From Sphingomonas phyllosphaerae FA2 (GTDB taxonomy: Bacteria > Pseudomonadota > Alphaproteobacteria > Sphingomonadales > Sphingomonadaceae), in assembly GCF_000427645.1 (NCBI RefSeq), contig NZ_KE386571.1, forward strand, positions 3,474,737 to 3,538,736: a DNA stretch of 64,000 bases, given 5' to 3'. Both the position numbers and the translations under genes were made by a program. Position 1 is the first letter of the stretch, and each line of letters begins with the position of its first letter. Shown one piece after another: positions 26,851 to 36,831 of the stretch. The notes below the pieces were generated by a model. It ran no database searches, was not told the DNA's origin, and was given only the letters and a program-made list of their open reading frames with translations.

Positions 26851-28815
26851 ATGTGGCCGGACGTGGGGCGGCACCGCGTGCTGGGTCACGTCGTGTGCGG
26901 CGCGATGATTGTAACGGGACCGGCGTTCGCGCAGACCGCGCCCACGCCGCCGCTGGTCGTGCCGCCGGCCCCGATGAGCGATGTCGATCCCAACGACCAA
27001 CTCGCGCCGCTGCCCGACATCGGGGTCGACTGGCCCGATCTTGCCACCGCTCCCGGTGAGCCGACCGCCGCGGCGAGCAACGTCGCCGCCAGCTTCCGCT
27101 ACGGCTGGCGGATCGATGGGGTCGACACGGTCGGCGGGCCGTTGTTGCAACAGCGGTTCCGCGAACTGTCGGTGCTGGCCGGCGCGGAGGGCAAGGAGGC
27201 CAATGCCGCGCAGCTCGATCGCCGCGCGCGACAGGACGCCGACCTGCTCGTCACCTTGCTCAAGGGCAGCGGCTATTACGACGCCACCGTCACGACGCGC
27301 GTCGAGCGCGCGAAGAACCGCCCCGTGGTGGTGCTCGCCGCCACGCCGGGGCCGCTCTATCGCTTCACCGGGGTGACGCTCGCCGGGGTCGAGGCGGTGG
27401 GGGCGAAGGCGCCGGTGCTGCGCAACGCGTTCGGCGTGAAGGCGGACGATCCGGTCAATGCCGACGCGATCGCCGCCGCCGAGGCCAATCTGAAGACCCG
27501 CATCGGCGAGGAGGGCTTCCCGTTCGCGCAGGTCGGCGACCCTGAGGTGGTGGTCGACCGCGCGACGCAGACCGCGACGCTGGCGATGGAGGTCGCGCCC
27601 GGCACCGCCCGACGCTTCGGCCGGATCACCGTCAACGCCGACAACAAGGTGTTCGACGCCGCGCACGTGCAGGACATTGCGCGGTTCAAGCCCGACCAGC
27701 CCTTCGAGACCTCGCAGGTCGACGATCTGCGCCGTGCGCTCGTCCAGACCGGGCTGGTCTCGACCGCCGAGGTGCGCGCGGTGCCCGGTGCCGATCCCGG
27801 GATCGTCGACGTCGCGGTGCGGCTGGAGCCCGCGCCGCCGCGCACCGTCGCGGTCGAGCTGGGCTATGGCACCGGCGAGGGCGCACGCTCCGAAATCAGC
27901 TGGACGCACCGCAACCTTTTCCCGCCGGAAGGCGCGGTGACGCTGCGCGGCGTCGCGGGCACGCGCGAGCAGCTCGGGCAGATCACGTTCCGCCGCAACA
28001 ACTTCCACGCGCGCGACCGCGTGCTGACCGCGCAGCTCTCCGCCGCGCATCTCCGCCGCGACGCGTTCGACGCGCAGACGATCTCGCTGTCGGCGGCGCT
28101 GGAACGGCAGACCAATATCTTCTTTCAGAAGACCTGGACGTGGTCGCTGGGGGCCGAACTGGTCGCCACTGACGAGCGCGACGTGATCGCCTCGACTGGC
28201 GTGCCGCGCCGCCGCACCTTCCTGATCGGCGCGCTGCCGACCAGCCTTGGCTATGACGGGTCCGACGACCTGCTCAACCCAACGCGCGGCTTCCGCCTGT
28301 CGGGGCGGGTCAGCCCCGAAGTGTCGTTGCAGGACACGGTGTTCGGCTACACCCGCGTCCAGCTCGACGCGAGCAAGTATCAGCCGGTCACCGACGCGAT
28401 CGTGCTGGCGGGGCGGTTGCGCGTCGGCACGATCCTCGGCGCGCCGCGCGACCAGATCGCACCGTCGCGGCGCTTCTATGCCGGCGGCGGTGCGTCGGTG
28501 CGCGGCTACAGCTTCCAGTCGATCGGCCCGCGTGACGTCAACAACGACCCGATCGGCGGGCGCAGCCTCGCCGAATTCGCCATCGAGGCGCGGGTGAAAG
28601 CGTTCGGCAATTTCGGCGTCGTGCCGTTCCTCGACGGCGGCAACATCTATACCGGCGGGCTGCCCGATTTCGGTGGCCTGCGTTACGGCGCCGGGATCGG
28701 CGTGCGTTATTACAGCAACTTCGGCCCCATCCGCGTCGATGTCGGCACCCCGCTCAACCCGCAGCGCGGCGATTCGCGGATCGCGGTCTACGTCTCGCTG
28801 GGGCAGGCGTTCTGA
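26851..28815 (+). CDS. tamA: Outer-membrane assembly factor TamA (Omp85 family)
   Basis: TamA is the outer-membrane part of the TAM complex, an Omp85 relative that works with TamB in outer-membrane biogenesis. The 654-residue product has a signal peptide ending AMIVTGPAFAQ, POTRA-type domains (about residues 80-310), and a C-terminal 16-strand barrel with the Omp85 block RRFYAGGGASVRGYSFQSIGP and the end VYVSLGQAF with terminal Phe. The ATG at 26851 is chosen because it begins the signal peptide; the open frame upstream overlaps the divergent small gene. Its last base is shared with the tamB start, so the two are coupled. Confidence 0.92.
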   Translation: MWPDVGRHRVLGHVVCGAMIVTGPAFAQTAPTPPLVVPPAPMSDVDPNDQLAPLPDIGVDWPDLATAPGEPTAAASNVAASFRYGWRIDGVDTVGGPLLQQRFRELSVLAGAEGKEANAAQLDRRARQDADLLVTLLKGSGYYDATVTTRVERAKNRPVVVLAATPGPLYRFTGVTLAGVEAVGAKAPVLRNAFGVKADDPVNADAIAAAEANLKTRIGEEGFPFAQVGDPEVVVDRATQTATLAMEVAPGTARRFGRITVNADNKVFDAAHVQDIARFKPDQPFETSQVDDLRRALVQTGLVSTAEVRAVPGADPGIVDVAVRLEPAPPRTVAVELGYGTGEGARSEISWTHRNLFPPEGAVTLRGVAGTREQLGQITFRRNNFHARDRVLTAQLSAAHLRRDAFDAQTISLSAALERQTNIFFQKTWTWSLGAELVATDERDVIASTGVPRRRTFLIGALPTSLGYDGSDDLLNPTRGFRLSGRVSPEVSLQDTVFGYTRVQLDASKYQPVTDAIVLAGRLRVGTILGAPRDQIAPSRRFYAGGGASVRGYSFQSIGPRDVNNDPIGGRSLAEFAIEARVKAFGNFGVVPFLDGGNIYTGGLPDFGGLRYGAGIGVRYYSNFGPIRVDVGTPLNPQRGDSRIAVYVSLGQAF

Positions 28816-31800
28816 TGCGCGCATTGCGCCTCTTCGGTTTCGTCGTCGCAGGCCTGCTCGCGCTGGTCGCGATCGTCGCGGTGGTGATCGATACCGACAT
28901 CGGCCACCGCATCGTCGCCGACCGCGTCAACGCGCTCCAGCCCGACAACGGCCTGCGCTTCCGGCTCGGGCGGATCGAGGGTTCGTTGTACAGTGAGGCC
29001 GAGCTGGTCGATTTTCGGCTCTACGATCCCAAGGGGCTGGTGCTGTCGGTGCCGCGCGCGCGGCTCGACTGGTCGCCATTTGGCTGGCTCCACAACCGGC
29101 TCGACATCACCGCGCTCGACATTCCCGTCGCCACGCTCGCGAAATTGCCCGAACCGCGCGACACCGGGCGTAGCGGGCCGCTGCTGCCGAAATTCGACAT
29201 CGCGATCGGGCGTTTGTCGGTCCAACGGCTGATCGTCGCGCCGGCCGTGACCGGGCGGCTGCGCGACGGGCGGCTGCTCGCGCGCGCCGATATCCGCAAC
29301 GGCCATGCGGTGGTCGCGCTCGACGCGCTGGTGGCGGGCAGCGACCGCGTCAGGCTGCGGCTCGACTCACGTCCCGACGCGGGCAAGTTCGATATCGCCG
29401 CCCGCGCGCAGGGCGCGGCGACCGGGGTGCTCGCGCAGCTGACCGGATTGCGGCGGACGGTCGCGCTCGACGTCAGCGGCGCCGGTGACTGGCGGCGCTG
29501 GCAGGGGCGGGCCGTGGCGGTCGCCGGCGGCACGCGGCTCGCCGACCTGACGCTCGGCAATGCGGCCGGTCGCTACACCCTCACCGGCACCGTCGCCCCC
29601 GCCAGCGTCACGCGCGGCAAGCTCCAGTCGCTGACCGCGCCACGCGTGCTGGTCGACGGCGCGGGCACGTTCGTCAGCCGCCGGCTCGACGGCACGCTGT
29701 CGCTGCGCTCGCCGTCGCTCGCCTTGCAGGCCGAGGGGATCGTCGACCTCGCCGACAGCGCGTTCCGTAATCTGCGCGTGACCGGCCATTTGCTGCGCCC
29801 GCCCGCGCTATTTCGCAACATGACCGCGCAGAACTTGCGACTACGCGCGATTCTCGATGGTAATTTCCGCACATTCGCGTTCGATTACCGCCTCACAGCG
29901 GACCGCTTCGCGTTCGACAACACCGGTTTCGAGCAGGCGCGCGCCGCCGGCCGCGGCCACTGGGGACCCCGCCCGATCGCGCTGCCGGTCGCCTTCACCG
30001 CCGCGCGCGTCACCGGGGTCGGCGACGTCGCAGGCGGCATTCTCCGTAACTTATCGGTGGCGGGGGTGCTGCGCGTCACCGCCGACACCGTCACCGGCGA
30101 CGGGCTCAAGCTGCGCTCGGACAAGCTGTCGGGCGATATCGGACTGACCCTCGACCTGCACACCGGGCGCTTCGACGTCGCGCTGTCGGGCGCGCTCGGG
30201 CGCTACCTGATCCCCGGACTGGGCGTGGTCGACGTGCGCTCGCAATTGCACGTCGTTCCCGGCCCCGACGGCCACGGCACGCGCGTGATCGGTCGCGGCA
30301 CCGCCCGTATGTTGCGGCTCGACAACGGCTTCTTCCGCAGCCTCGCCGGCGGCCTGCCGCAGATCGAGACGCTGCTGGAACGCAGCCCCGATGGCGTGCT
30401 CCACTTCACGCAGCTCGTGCTGACCGCGCCGTCGCTGCGGCTCGCGGGCAGTGGCTATCGTCGCCGCGACGGCACGTTCGTGTTCGACGGATCAGGGACA
30501 CAAAGCAGCTACGGCCCGGTCCAGCTCAAGCTCGACGGCAAGATCGAGAAGCCGACGATCGATCTCGTCTTCGCACGCCCCAATGCCGCGCTGGGGCTGA
30601 GCAACGTCCGCGCACACCTCGATCCGACGCCGCAGGGTTTCGCCGTCACCGCCGCGGGCGGGTCGCGGCTCGGGCCGTTCGATGGCGCGGGCGCGATTCT
30701 GTTGCCGCCGGGCGGGCAGGCGCAGATCGCGATCGCGCGGCTCGACGTCAGCGGTACGCGCGCGACCGGCACGCTCGACATCGTCGACGGCGGGTTCCGC
30801 GGGCGGATGAATGTCGCGGGCGGCGGCTTCAGCGGCGCGCTCGACTTCACGCCGGTCGGCGCGGTGCAGCGAATCAGCGGCCGGATCGACGCGCGCAACG
30901 CGCGGCTCGCCGGTGCGGCGACCGTCCGGCAGGCGCGGGTCGACTTCAACGTGCTGCTCGAACCCGATGGCGCGCGCGTCAACGCCACCACCAGCGGCGC
31001 GGGGCTGCGACGTGGCGCGCTGTCGGTGTCGCGCTTCTCGGGGCAGGCGGCGCTGACCGGCGACACCGGCGAGGTGCGCGCGTCGATCGCCGGATCGCGC
31101 GGCGTCGGCTTCCGCGTTGATACCGTGACTCAGATCACCGCTGACGGCTATGCGGTCCGCGCTTCGGGGACGATCGGGTCGCAGCCGATCCGGCTTGAGA
31201 CGCCCGCGGTGCTCCGCCGCGACGGCGACCGCTGGATACTAGATCCAACCAAGCTGACGTTCGCAGGCGGTGCTGCGGAAGTGTCCGGTCGCCTCGGCAA
31301 CGGCGAGACGGCGGTGCGCGCGTCGCTCACGCGCCTGCCGCTCGGCGTGCTCGACATCGGCTATAGCGGTCTCGGGCTCGGCGGTACCGCGACCGGCACG
31401 TTGGAGCTGAACGCCCGCGACGGTGCCCCGCCGACCGGGCGCACCAATCTGACGATCCGCGGCCTCACCCGCTCGGGGCTGCTCAGCTCGTCCGCGCCGA
31501 TCGACATCGGCGTTGCGGGCGTGCTCAGCCCCGACAAGCTCGGCGTGCGGATGGTGATGGCGTCGGGCGGGCGCACCGTGGGTCGTGCGCAGGCGTTGCT
31601 CAAGCCGCTGGGCAGCGGCGACCTCTTCGAGCGGCTGACCAAGGCGGGCGTGTTCGCGCAGCTCCGCTATTCCGGCCCCGCCGACACGCTCTGGCGGCTG
31701 ACCCGCATCGAGCTGTTCGACCTGTCCGGCCCGGTCGCGCTGTCGGCGGACGTCACCGGCACGGTCGCCAGTCCGCAGATCCGCGGGCTGGTCCGCGCCA

Positions 31801-32930
31801 GCAACGCGCGCATCCAGAGCGCGACCACCGGCACCGTCGTCACCAACATCCAGACCGCCGGGCGCTTCGACGGGTCGCGGCTGCGGATCGAGCGCTTCAC
31901 CGGCGATGCCGGGCGCGGCGGGCGGGTGACCGGCACCGGCACGTTCGATTTCGCCGCCGCGAACGGCATCGCGTTCGACCTGCGCATCGACGCCGATCAC
32001 GCCGTGCTGATCGACCGCGAGGACATCGGCGCAACCGCGACCGGGCCGCTCGCCTTCACGTCGGACGGGGTGGGCGGGGTCATCTCGGGCGACGTGCGGC
32101 TCGACAGCAGCCGCTACCGGCTCGGCCAGGCGACCGTCGCCAGCGCGCTGCCGCAGATCAACGTCCGCGAGATCAACGTGCCCGGCGGCGATCAGACCGA
32201 CGACGATGCCGCCGCGCCGTGGCGGCTCGACGTCCACGCCCGCGCGCGCAACGGCCTGATGGTCTCGGGGCTGGGGCTCTCGAGCGAATGGACCACCGAT
32301 GTCCAGATCGCCGGCTCGCCGACCAATCCCGCGATCACCGGACGCGCCGATCTCGTTCGCGGAGATTACGAGTTCGCGGGGCGCGAGTTCGAATTGTCGC
32401 GCGGGATCATCCGCTTTGCGGGCGAGATACCGGCCAACCCCGCGCTCGATATCGAGGCGGCGGCGAACACCACCGGGCTCAACGCGACGATCCGCGTCAC
32501 CGGTGTCGCGCAAAAGCCGGAGATCAGTTTCGCGAGCACCCCGGCGCTGCCGCAGGACGAATTGCTTTCGCGACTGCTGTTCGGCACCTCGATCACCAAC
32601 CTGTCCGCGCCCGAGGCGCTCCAGCTCGCCGCCGCGGTGGCGGCGTTGCAGGATGGCGGCAACGGGCTCAATCCGATCAACGCGGTGCGCCGCGCGGCAG
32701 GGCTCGACCGGCTGCGCATCCTCCCCGCCGATCCGCAGACCGGGCAGGGCACGTCGATCGCCGCGGGCAAATACGTGACGCGGCGGCTCTACGCCGAGAT
32801 CATCACCGATGGCGCGGGCTATTCCGCGACACGCGTGGAGTTCCAAGTGACGCGCTGGCTGTCGCTGCTGTCGTCGATCTCGACGCTGGGGCGGCAGAGC
32901 GGCAACGTGCGGGTGTCGAAGGATTATTGA
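28815..32930 (+). CDS. tamB: Translocation and assembly module TamB
   Basis: This 1371-residue AsmA-like bridging protein carries one N-terminal membrane anchor (LFGFVVAGLLALVAIVAVVI) and a very long stretch of short beta repeats forming a lipid-carrying groove across the periplasm. The C-terminal DUF490/TamB domain is clear: YEFAGREFELSRGIIRFAGE, PEISFASTPALPQDELLSRL and LFGTSITNLSAPEALQLA. It is close to the usual 1250-1450 residues. The ATG shares a base with the tamA stop. A 246-base spacer follows, in which a GAGGCTGAGCCTGTCGAAGC-type dispersed repeat lies at about 33050-33090 and nothing else is seen. Confidence 0.93.
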   Translation: MRALRLFGFVVAGLLALVAIVAVVIDTDIGHRIVADRVNALQPDNGLRFRLGRIEGSLYSEAELVDFRLYDPKGLVLSVPRARLDWSPFGWLHNRLDITALDIPVATLAKLPEPRDTGRSGPLLPKFDIAIGRLSVQRLIVAPAVTGRLRDGRLLARADIRNGHAVVALDALVAGSDRVRLRLDSRPDAGKFDIAARAQGAATGVLAQLTGLRRTVALDVSGAGDWRRWQGRAVAVAGGTRLADLTLGNAAGRYTLTGTVAPASVTRGKLQSLTAPRVLVDGAGTFVSRRLDGTLSLRSPSLALQAEGIVDLADSAFRNLRVTGHLLRPPALFRNMTAQNLRLRAILDGNFRTFAFDYRLTADRFAFDNTGFEQARAAGRGHWGPRPIALPVAFTAARVTGVGDVAGGILRNLSVAGVLRVTADTVTGDGLKLRSDKLSGDIGLTLDLHTGRFDVALSGALGRYLIPGLGVVDVRSQLHVVPGPDGHGTRVIGRGTARMLRLDNGFFRSLAGGLPQIETLLERSPDGVLHFTQLVLTAPSLRLAGSGYRRRDGTFVFDGSGTQSSYGPVQLKLDGKIEKPTIDLVFARPNAALGLSNVRAHLDPTPQGFAVTAAGGSRLGPFDGAGAILLPPGGQAQIAIARLDVSGTRATGTLDIVDGGFRGRMNVAGGGFSGALDFTPVGAVQRISGRIDARNARLAGAATVRQARVDFNVLLEPDGARVNATTSGAGLRRGALSVSRFSGQAALTGDTGEVRASIAGSRGVGFRVDTVTQITADGYAVRASGTIGSQPIRLETPAVLRRDGDRWILDPTKLTFAGGAAEVSGRLGNGETAVRASLTRLPLGVLDIGYSGLGLGGTATGTLELNARDGAPPTGRTNLTIRGLTRSGLLSSSAPIDIGVAGVLSPDKLGVRMVMASGGRTVGRAQALLKPLGSGDLFERLTKAGVFAQLRYSGPADTLWRLTRIELFDLSGPVALSADVTGTVASPQIRGLVRASNARIQSATTGTVVTNIQTAGRFDGSRLRIERFTGDAGRGGRVTGTGTFDFAAANGIAFDLRIDADHAVLIDREDIGATATGPLAFTSDGVGGVISGDVRLDSSRYRLGQATVASALPQINVREINVPGGDQTDDDAAAPWRLDVHARARNGLMVSGLGLSSEWTTDVQIAGSPTNPAITGRADLVRGDYEFAGREFELSRGIIRFAGEIPANPALDIEAAANTTGLNATIRVTGVAQKPEISFASTPALPQDELLSRLLFGTSITNLSAPEALQLAAAVAALQDGGNGLNPINAVRRAAGLDRLRILPADPQTGQGTSIAAGKYVTRRLYAEIITDGAGYSATRVEFQVTRWLSLLSSISTLGRQSGNVRVSKDY

Positions 32931-33176
32931 GCGGAGGCTCGAAATAACCTGCTGCGAGACGCCAGCCCGACATCGCTCGATGGCTCCTCAGCACGAACGA
33001 AGTGATTGGCGGCAGGTTGATGCTTTGTCTCACCCACCTCGGTTCGTCCCGAGGAGAGGCTGAGCCTGTCGAAGCCTCGTCTCGAAGGACAAGCGCACCC
33101 GCTGCCACGCCAATTCACCCTATCCTGCGGCAACACGCCGGAACCCCGCGACAGGGCCATTGTTGAGCGCCAGACG

Positions 33177-34952
33177 ATGACCACCCCACAACTTCTCTCG
33201 ATCGCAACCCTGATCGGGATGATGGCGCTCTTCATCTGGGGGCGCTTCCGCTACGATGTGGTCGCGATCATCGCGCTGCTCGCCAGCCTCGCGCTCGGCA
33301 TCGTCGCGCCCGCCGACGCCTTCAAGGGCTTCTCCGACGACATCGTCATCATCGTCGCCTCGGCGCTGGTGCTGTCGGCGGCGGTGCAGCGCTCCGGGGT
33401 GATCGAGCGCGTGCTGCGGCAGGTCGCGCGCCGCGTCCGCCGCGTGCGCGGGCAATTGCTGGTGCTGACCGGCTCGGTTGGCGTCGCCAGCGCGCTCGTC
33501 AAGAACATCGGCGCCCTGGCGATGCTGATGCCCGCCGCTATCCAGATGGCGAAGAAGAACAACGCCTCGCCGTCGGTGTTCCTGATGCCGATGTCATTCG
33601 CCTCGCTGCTCGGCGGGCTGATGACGCTGGTCGGCACCTCGCCGAACATCATCGTCAGCCGCTCGCGCGAACAGATGCTGGGCGAGCCGTTCGGGATGTT
33701 CGACTATACGCCAGTCGGGCTCGGGCTGCTGGTCGTCGGCTTGCTGTATCTCAGCATCGCCTATCGCCTGATCCCCGCCGACCGCCGCGCCGCGCCGAGC
33801 ATGGCCGAGGCGCTCGACATCACCGGCTATGTCACCGAGATCGTGATCCCCGAAGGCTCGCCCGCGGTCGGCGAGACGGTCGAAGCGTTCCTCGACCGCC
33901 ACGAACATGAGGTGACGATCACCCGCATGGTGCGCGCCGGGATGCGCAGCCATCCGCTCGCGGCGACCGAGCTGCGCGCGGGCGATACGCTGATCCTCGG
34001 CGGCGACCCCGATGCGCTCGAACGCGCGATCGCGGGCGACAGGCTGACGATGGAAAGCGAGGAGCGCGAGAAGCGCACCGATCGCGGCGAGAGCGAGATC
34101 GGCGTGATCGAGGCGGTCATCAACCTCGGCTCGCCGCTGGAAGGGCAGACCGCCGGGCGGCTCGACTTGCAGGCGCGCTACGGCGTCAACCTGATCGCGA
34201 TCTCGCGGCGCGACGAGCGCTTGTCGCGACGGCTCGGCAATATCGCGCTGCGCACCGGCGACGTCGTGGTGTTGCAGGGCACGCTCGACACCTTGCCCGA
34301 GAAATTGCGCGAACTCGGCTGCCTGCCGCTTGCCGAGCGCGAGCTGCGGCTCGGCACCAGCCGGCGCGGCTGGTTGCCGGTCGCGGTGCTCGGCGCGGCG
34401 ATGTTCGCGACCGCAATGGGCTGGGTGCCGGTCGGCGTCGCCTTCTTCGCCGCGGCGGCGGTGGTCGTGGTGACGGGGTTGCTGCCGGTGCGCGAGGCGT
34501 ACAACCATATCGAGTGGCCGATCCTCGTGATGCTCGGCGCGCTGATCCCGGTGTCGGATTCGCTGCGCACCACCGGCGCGTCGGATGTGATCGCGACGTG
34601 GCTGGCGCAGACTGCGGCCGTGCTGCCGGCGTGGGGCGCGGTGGCGCTGATCCTCGCGGCGGCGATGGCGGTGACGCCGTTCCTCAACAATGCCGCGACC
34701 GTGCTGGTGATGGCCCCGATTGCCGCGCAATTCGCGGGTGATCTCGGCTATCGCCCGGAGGCGTTCCTGATGGCGACTGCGGTCGGCGCGGGCAGCGATT
34801 TCCTCACCCCGATCGGGCACCAGTGCAATACGTTGGTGCTGGGGCCGGGCGGCTATCGCTTTGGCGATTATGCGCGGCTCGGCGCGCCCCTGTCGGCGCT
34901 GGTGCTGCTGGTCGGCACGCCGCTGATCCTGTTCTTCTGGCCGCTGCATTGA
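33177..34952 (+). CDS. SLC13-family transporter with two RCK_C domains
   Basis: This 591-residue inner-membrane protein of the divalent anion/Na+ symporter (SLC13, CitMHS-like) class has membrane segments on both sides of a soluble centre. The first membrane block includes GALAMLMPAAIQMAK and MTLVGTSPNIIVS, the SNT-type signature. The centre (about 215-390) holds two TrkA-C/RCK_C regulatory domains (LRAGDTLILGGDPDAL; LRTGDVVVLQG). The last block contains TPFLNNAATVLVMAPIA and GSDFLTPIGHQCN. Substrates in this subfamily (E. coli YfbS-like) are poorly known; sulphate or dicarboxylates are candidates. The isolated position gives no further hint. Confidence 0.88.
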   Translation: MTTPQLLSIATLIGMMALFIWGRFRYDVVAIIALLASLALGIVAPADAFKGFSDDIVIIVASALVLSAAVQRSGVIERVLRQVARRVRRVRGQLLVLTGSVGVASALVKNIGALAMLMPAAIQMAKKNNASPSVFLMPMSFASLLGGLMTLVGTSPNIIVSRSREQMLGEPFGMFDYTPVGLGLLVVGLLYLSIAYRLIPADRRAAPSMAEALDITGYVTEIVIPEGSPAVGETVEAFLDRHEHEVTITRMVRAGMRSHPLAATELRAGDTLILGGDPDALERAIAGDRLTMESEEREKRTDRGESEIGVIEAVINLGSPLEGQTAGRLDLQARYGVNLIAISRRDERLSRRLGNIALRTGDVVVLQGTLDTLPEKLRELGCLPLAERELRLGTSRRGWLPVAVLGAAMFATAMGWVPVGVAFFAAAAVVVVTGLLPVREAYNHIEWPILVMLGALIPVSDSLRTTGASDVIATWLAQTAAVLPAWGAVALILAAAMAVTPFLNNAATVLVMAPIAAQFAGDLGYRPEAFLMATAVGAGSDFLTPIGHQCNTLVLGPGGYRFGDYARLGAPLSALVLLVGTPLILFFWPLH

Positions 34953-35050
34953 TCGGCATCACATAGAAATATCGGCTTCTTTCCGGGGCGTTCGCGGCGC
35001 GCGGCGCGTTTGCGACAGCACGTTTCCAGAAGATGTGACGGAGAGAGAAG

Positions 35051-35533
35051 ATGAAGCGTTTCCTGCCGGTCGCTGCCCTCGCCATCGTGCTCGCCACGCC
35101 GGCCGTCGCGCAGCAGATGACCCCCAACGCCTATGTCGCCGCCGCCGGTGCCGGTGATCTTTACGAAAAGACATCGAGCCAGATCGTGCTGCAATCGACC
35201 AAGGACCCCAAGGTCCGCTCGTTTGCGCAGGGCATGATCCGCGACCACAACAAGAGCACCGCGATGGTCAAGAGCGCGGCGACGAAGGCCGGGCTGAAGC
35301 CCAAGCCGCCGGTGATGACGTCCGCGCAGAGCGGGATGATCGCGCAGCTCCGCAAGGAGAGCGGCACCGCGCGCGACCGGACCTACCTGACCCAGCAGCA
35401 GACCGCGCACCAGCAGGCGCTAGCACTACATCAGGGCTATGCCGCCAACGGCACCGCGGCACCGCTGAAGACCGCCGCGGGTGAAATTGCGCCGGTCGTG
35501 CAGCACCACATCGACATGCTCACGGGCATGTAA
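35051..35533 (+). CDS. Periplasmic DUF4142 protein (ferritin-like helical fold)
   Basis: This 160-residue secreted protein has a signal peptide (VAALAIVLATPAVAQ) and a DUF4142 domain (about 25-155) marked by YVAAAGAGDLYEKTSSQIVLQ, FAQGMIRDHNKSTAMVKSAA and the closing PVVQHHIDMLTGM. The fold is a four-helix bundle related to ferritin-like DUF305/DUF4142 proteins; function is unknown. A GGAGAGAG ribosome site lies close to the ATG. It is a single gene, followed by the split palindromic repeat and the IS element. Confidence 0.88.
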   Translation: MKRFLPVAALAIVLATPAVAQQMTPNAYVAAAGAGDLYEKTSSQIVLQSTKDPKVRSFAQGMIRDHNKSTAMVKSAATKAGLKPKPPVMTSAQSGMIAQLRKESGTARDRTYLTQQQTAHQQALALHQGYAANGTAAPLKTAAGEIAPVVQHHIDMLTGM

Positions 35534-35632
35534 GGTCGGGGGACCCTCTATCACTTACCGGCGCCCCGGACTTGATCCGGGGCCCCGCTTCTTCTTGCCC
35601 GGCGGGTTGAGACAGCGGGACCCCGGGTCAAG

Positions 35633-36789
35633 CCGAGACCTCTGCGAAAGGCGCCCGAGAAGGCGGGTAAGGCTTTTCTGGCCGATGGGGGGAGCCGTCA
35701 AGCGTGCAGGTAGGTGGGTGTATGTCCCCTGCCGAGAAGCCTCGAACGGGTCGTTCAAGCAGCAGCCCGCCGCAGATTATAGGCGATGGCGGCAAGGTCG
35801 ACCTGGAGGCGGCATCGTTCGAGGCCGCGGTAGCGCATTCTGACCAGGCCGTAGGAACCGCGCTTGAGTTCGGAAAAGGTCCGCTCGACGGCGCCGCGTA
35901 TCCGTCCGATCAGCTTGTTGCGCACCGCCTGCCAAGGGGGAAGCGTCGGTTGCCCGCGCACGCGGCGATGCTGGATGCGGTCCTTGATGCCGCGCGCCTT
36001 GAGCGCCTCGCGCCGGGCGCGCTTCTCGTAAGCCTTGTCGGCATAGACGGCGCGCTCGTCGCCCAGGATGAGGTCGTCGGCCACTTCGCTCTCATAGGTC
36101 TTGGCCGGCGTCACCCGCCGGCTGCGGATCAACCCCGAACCCTGGTCGACACCGACATGCACCTTATAGCCGAAGAACAGCCGGCGTCCCCGGTCGACGC
36201 GCGTCCAGCTGGCGTCGGGGTCGTTGGCCGAATGGCTCTCCCCGCCTTCCGCCGGCCGGGCACTGCGCGGCGGACAACGGACCGCCGCCTCCACCAGCGT
36301 GGCGTCGATCAACGTACCGGACTTGACCAGGAAGCCTGCCGCATCGAGCTGACGCTGCACCTCGACGAACAGCGCCTCGCCCAGCCCCGCCTCGACCAGC
36401 GCCAGCCGGAAGCGGCACAAGGTCGTCTCATCCGGCGTCGGCTCCTCCAGCGCCAGGCCGCAGAACCGCCGGAACGATACCCGGTCGGATAGCGCCTCCT
36501 CCAGCCCCGGGTCTGACAAGCCATACCATTGCTGCAGCAGCAGCGCCCGCACCATCGCCAGCGCCCGGTACGGCGGACGTCCCGTCGTCCCGGGCCGCAC
36601 CCGCCGCACCAGCGCCTCCACCGGCGCCCAGTCGATCAGCGCCGCGATCCGCTCCAACCGCGCATTCCGGCCAAACCCCGCCGGCAAAAACGCCTCCGCA
36701 AATCCCCGCTGTTCCATCGACGCCGATCCTCCCACAGCATCGAATCATATCCATGCCGAAACGTCAGCACATTTTCGCAGAGGTCTCGG
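35633..36789 (-). mobile_element. IS5-family insertion sequence, apparently complete
   Basis: The element is 1157 bp, bounded by 17-bp perfect terminal inverted repeats CCGAGACCTCTGCGAAA (35633-35649) and TTTCGCAGAGGTCTCGG (36773-36789). It contains one full-length transposase gene on the minus strand. It interrupts an extragenic palindrome and no coding gene, so insertion was probably neutral. Confidence 0.88.
35755..36717 (-). CDS. IS5-family DDE transposase
   Basis: This 320-residue transposase has an N-terminal DUF772 region (RPPYRALAMVRALLLQQWYGLSDPGLEEAL, about 45-80) and a DDE catalytic core: first Asp in SGTLIDATLVEAAV, second in ERAVYADKAYEKRARR, and Glu in RGAVERTFSELKRGSYGL. The reading frame is unbroken, so the element could be active. 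The ATG at 36717 is preceded by GGGAGGA; a GTG 18 bases earlier overlaps that ribosome site and is less likely. It is a single ORF with no programmed frameshift, unlike the IS427 group. Confidence 0.93.
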   Translation of the reverse strand: MEQRGFAEAFLPAGFGRNARLERIAALIDWAPVEALVRRVRPGTTGRPPYRALAMVRALLLQQWYGLSDPGLEEALSDRVSFRRFCGLALEEPTPDETTLCRFRLALVEAGLGEALFVEVQRQLDAAGFLVKSGTLIDATLVEAAVRCPPRSARPAEGGESHSANDPDASWTRVDRGRRLFFGYKVHVGVDQGSGLIRSRRVTPAKTYESEVADDLILGDERAVYADKAYEKRARREALKARGIKDRIQHRRVRGQPTLPPWQAVRNKLIGRIRGAVERTFSELKRGSYGLVRMRYRGLERCRLQVDLAAIAYNLRRAAA

Positions 36790-36831
36790 TCAGCCCGGGG
36801 TGACGATGGGAGGGAAACCAAAGGCTGTCCG

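Larger units (their letters stand above)
35564..36805. repeat. CCGGACTTGATCCGG palindrome split by the IS element
   Basis: The left arm CCCCGGACTTGATCCGGGGC starts at 35564. The right arm GCGGGACCCCGGGTCAAG (35615-35632) stops at the IS left end, and its continuation TCAGCCCGGGGTGACG (36790-36805) follows the IS right end. Joined, it matches the intact copy at 45124-45207. TCA is present at both junctions (35628-35630 and 36790-36792), offset by two bases on the left, so a target duplication is suggested but not proven. Confidence 0.8.
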
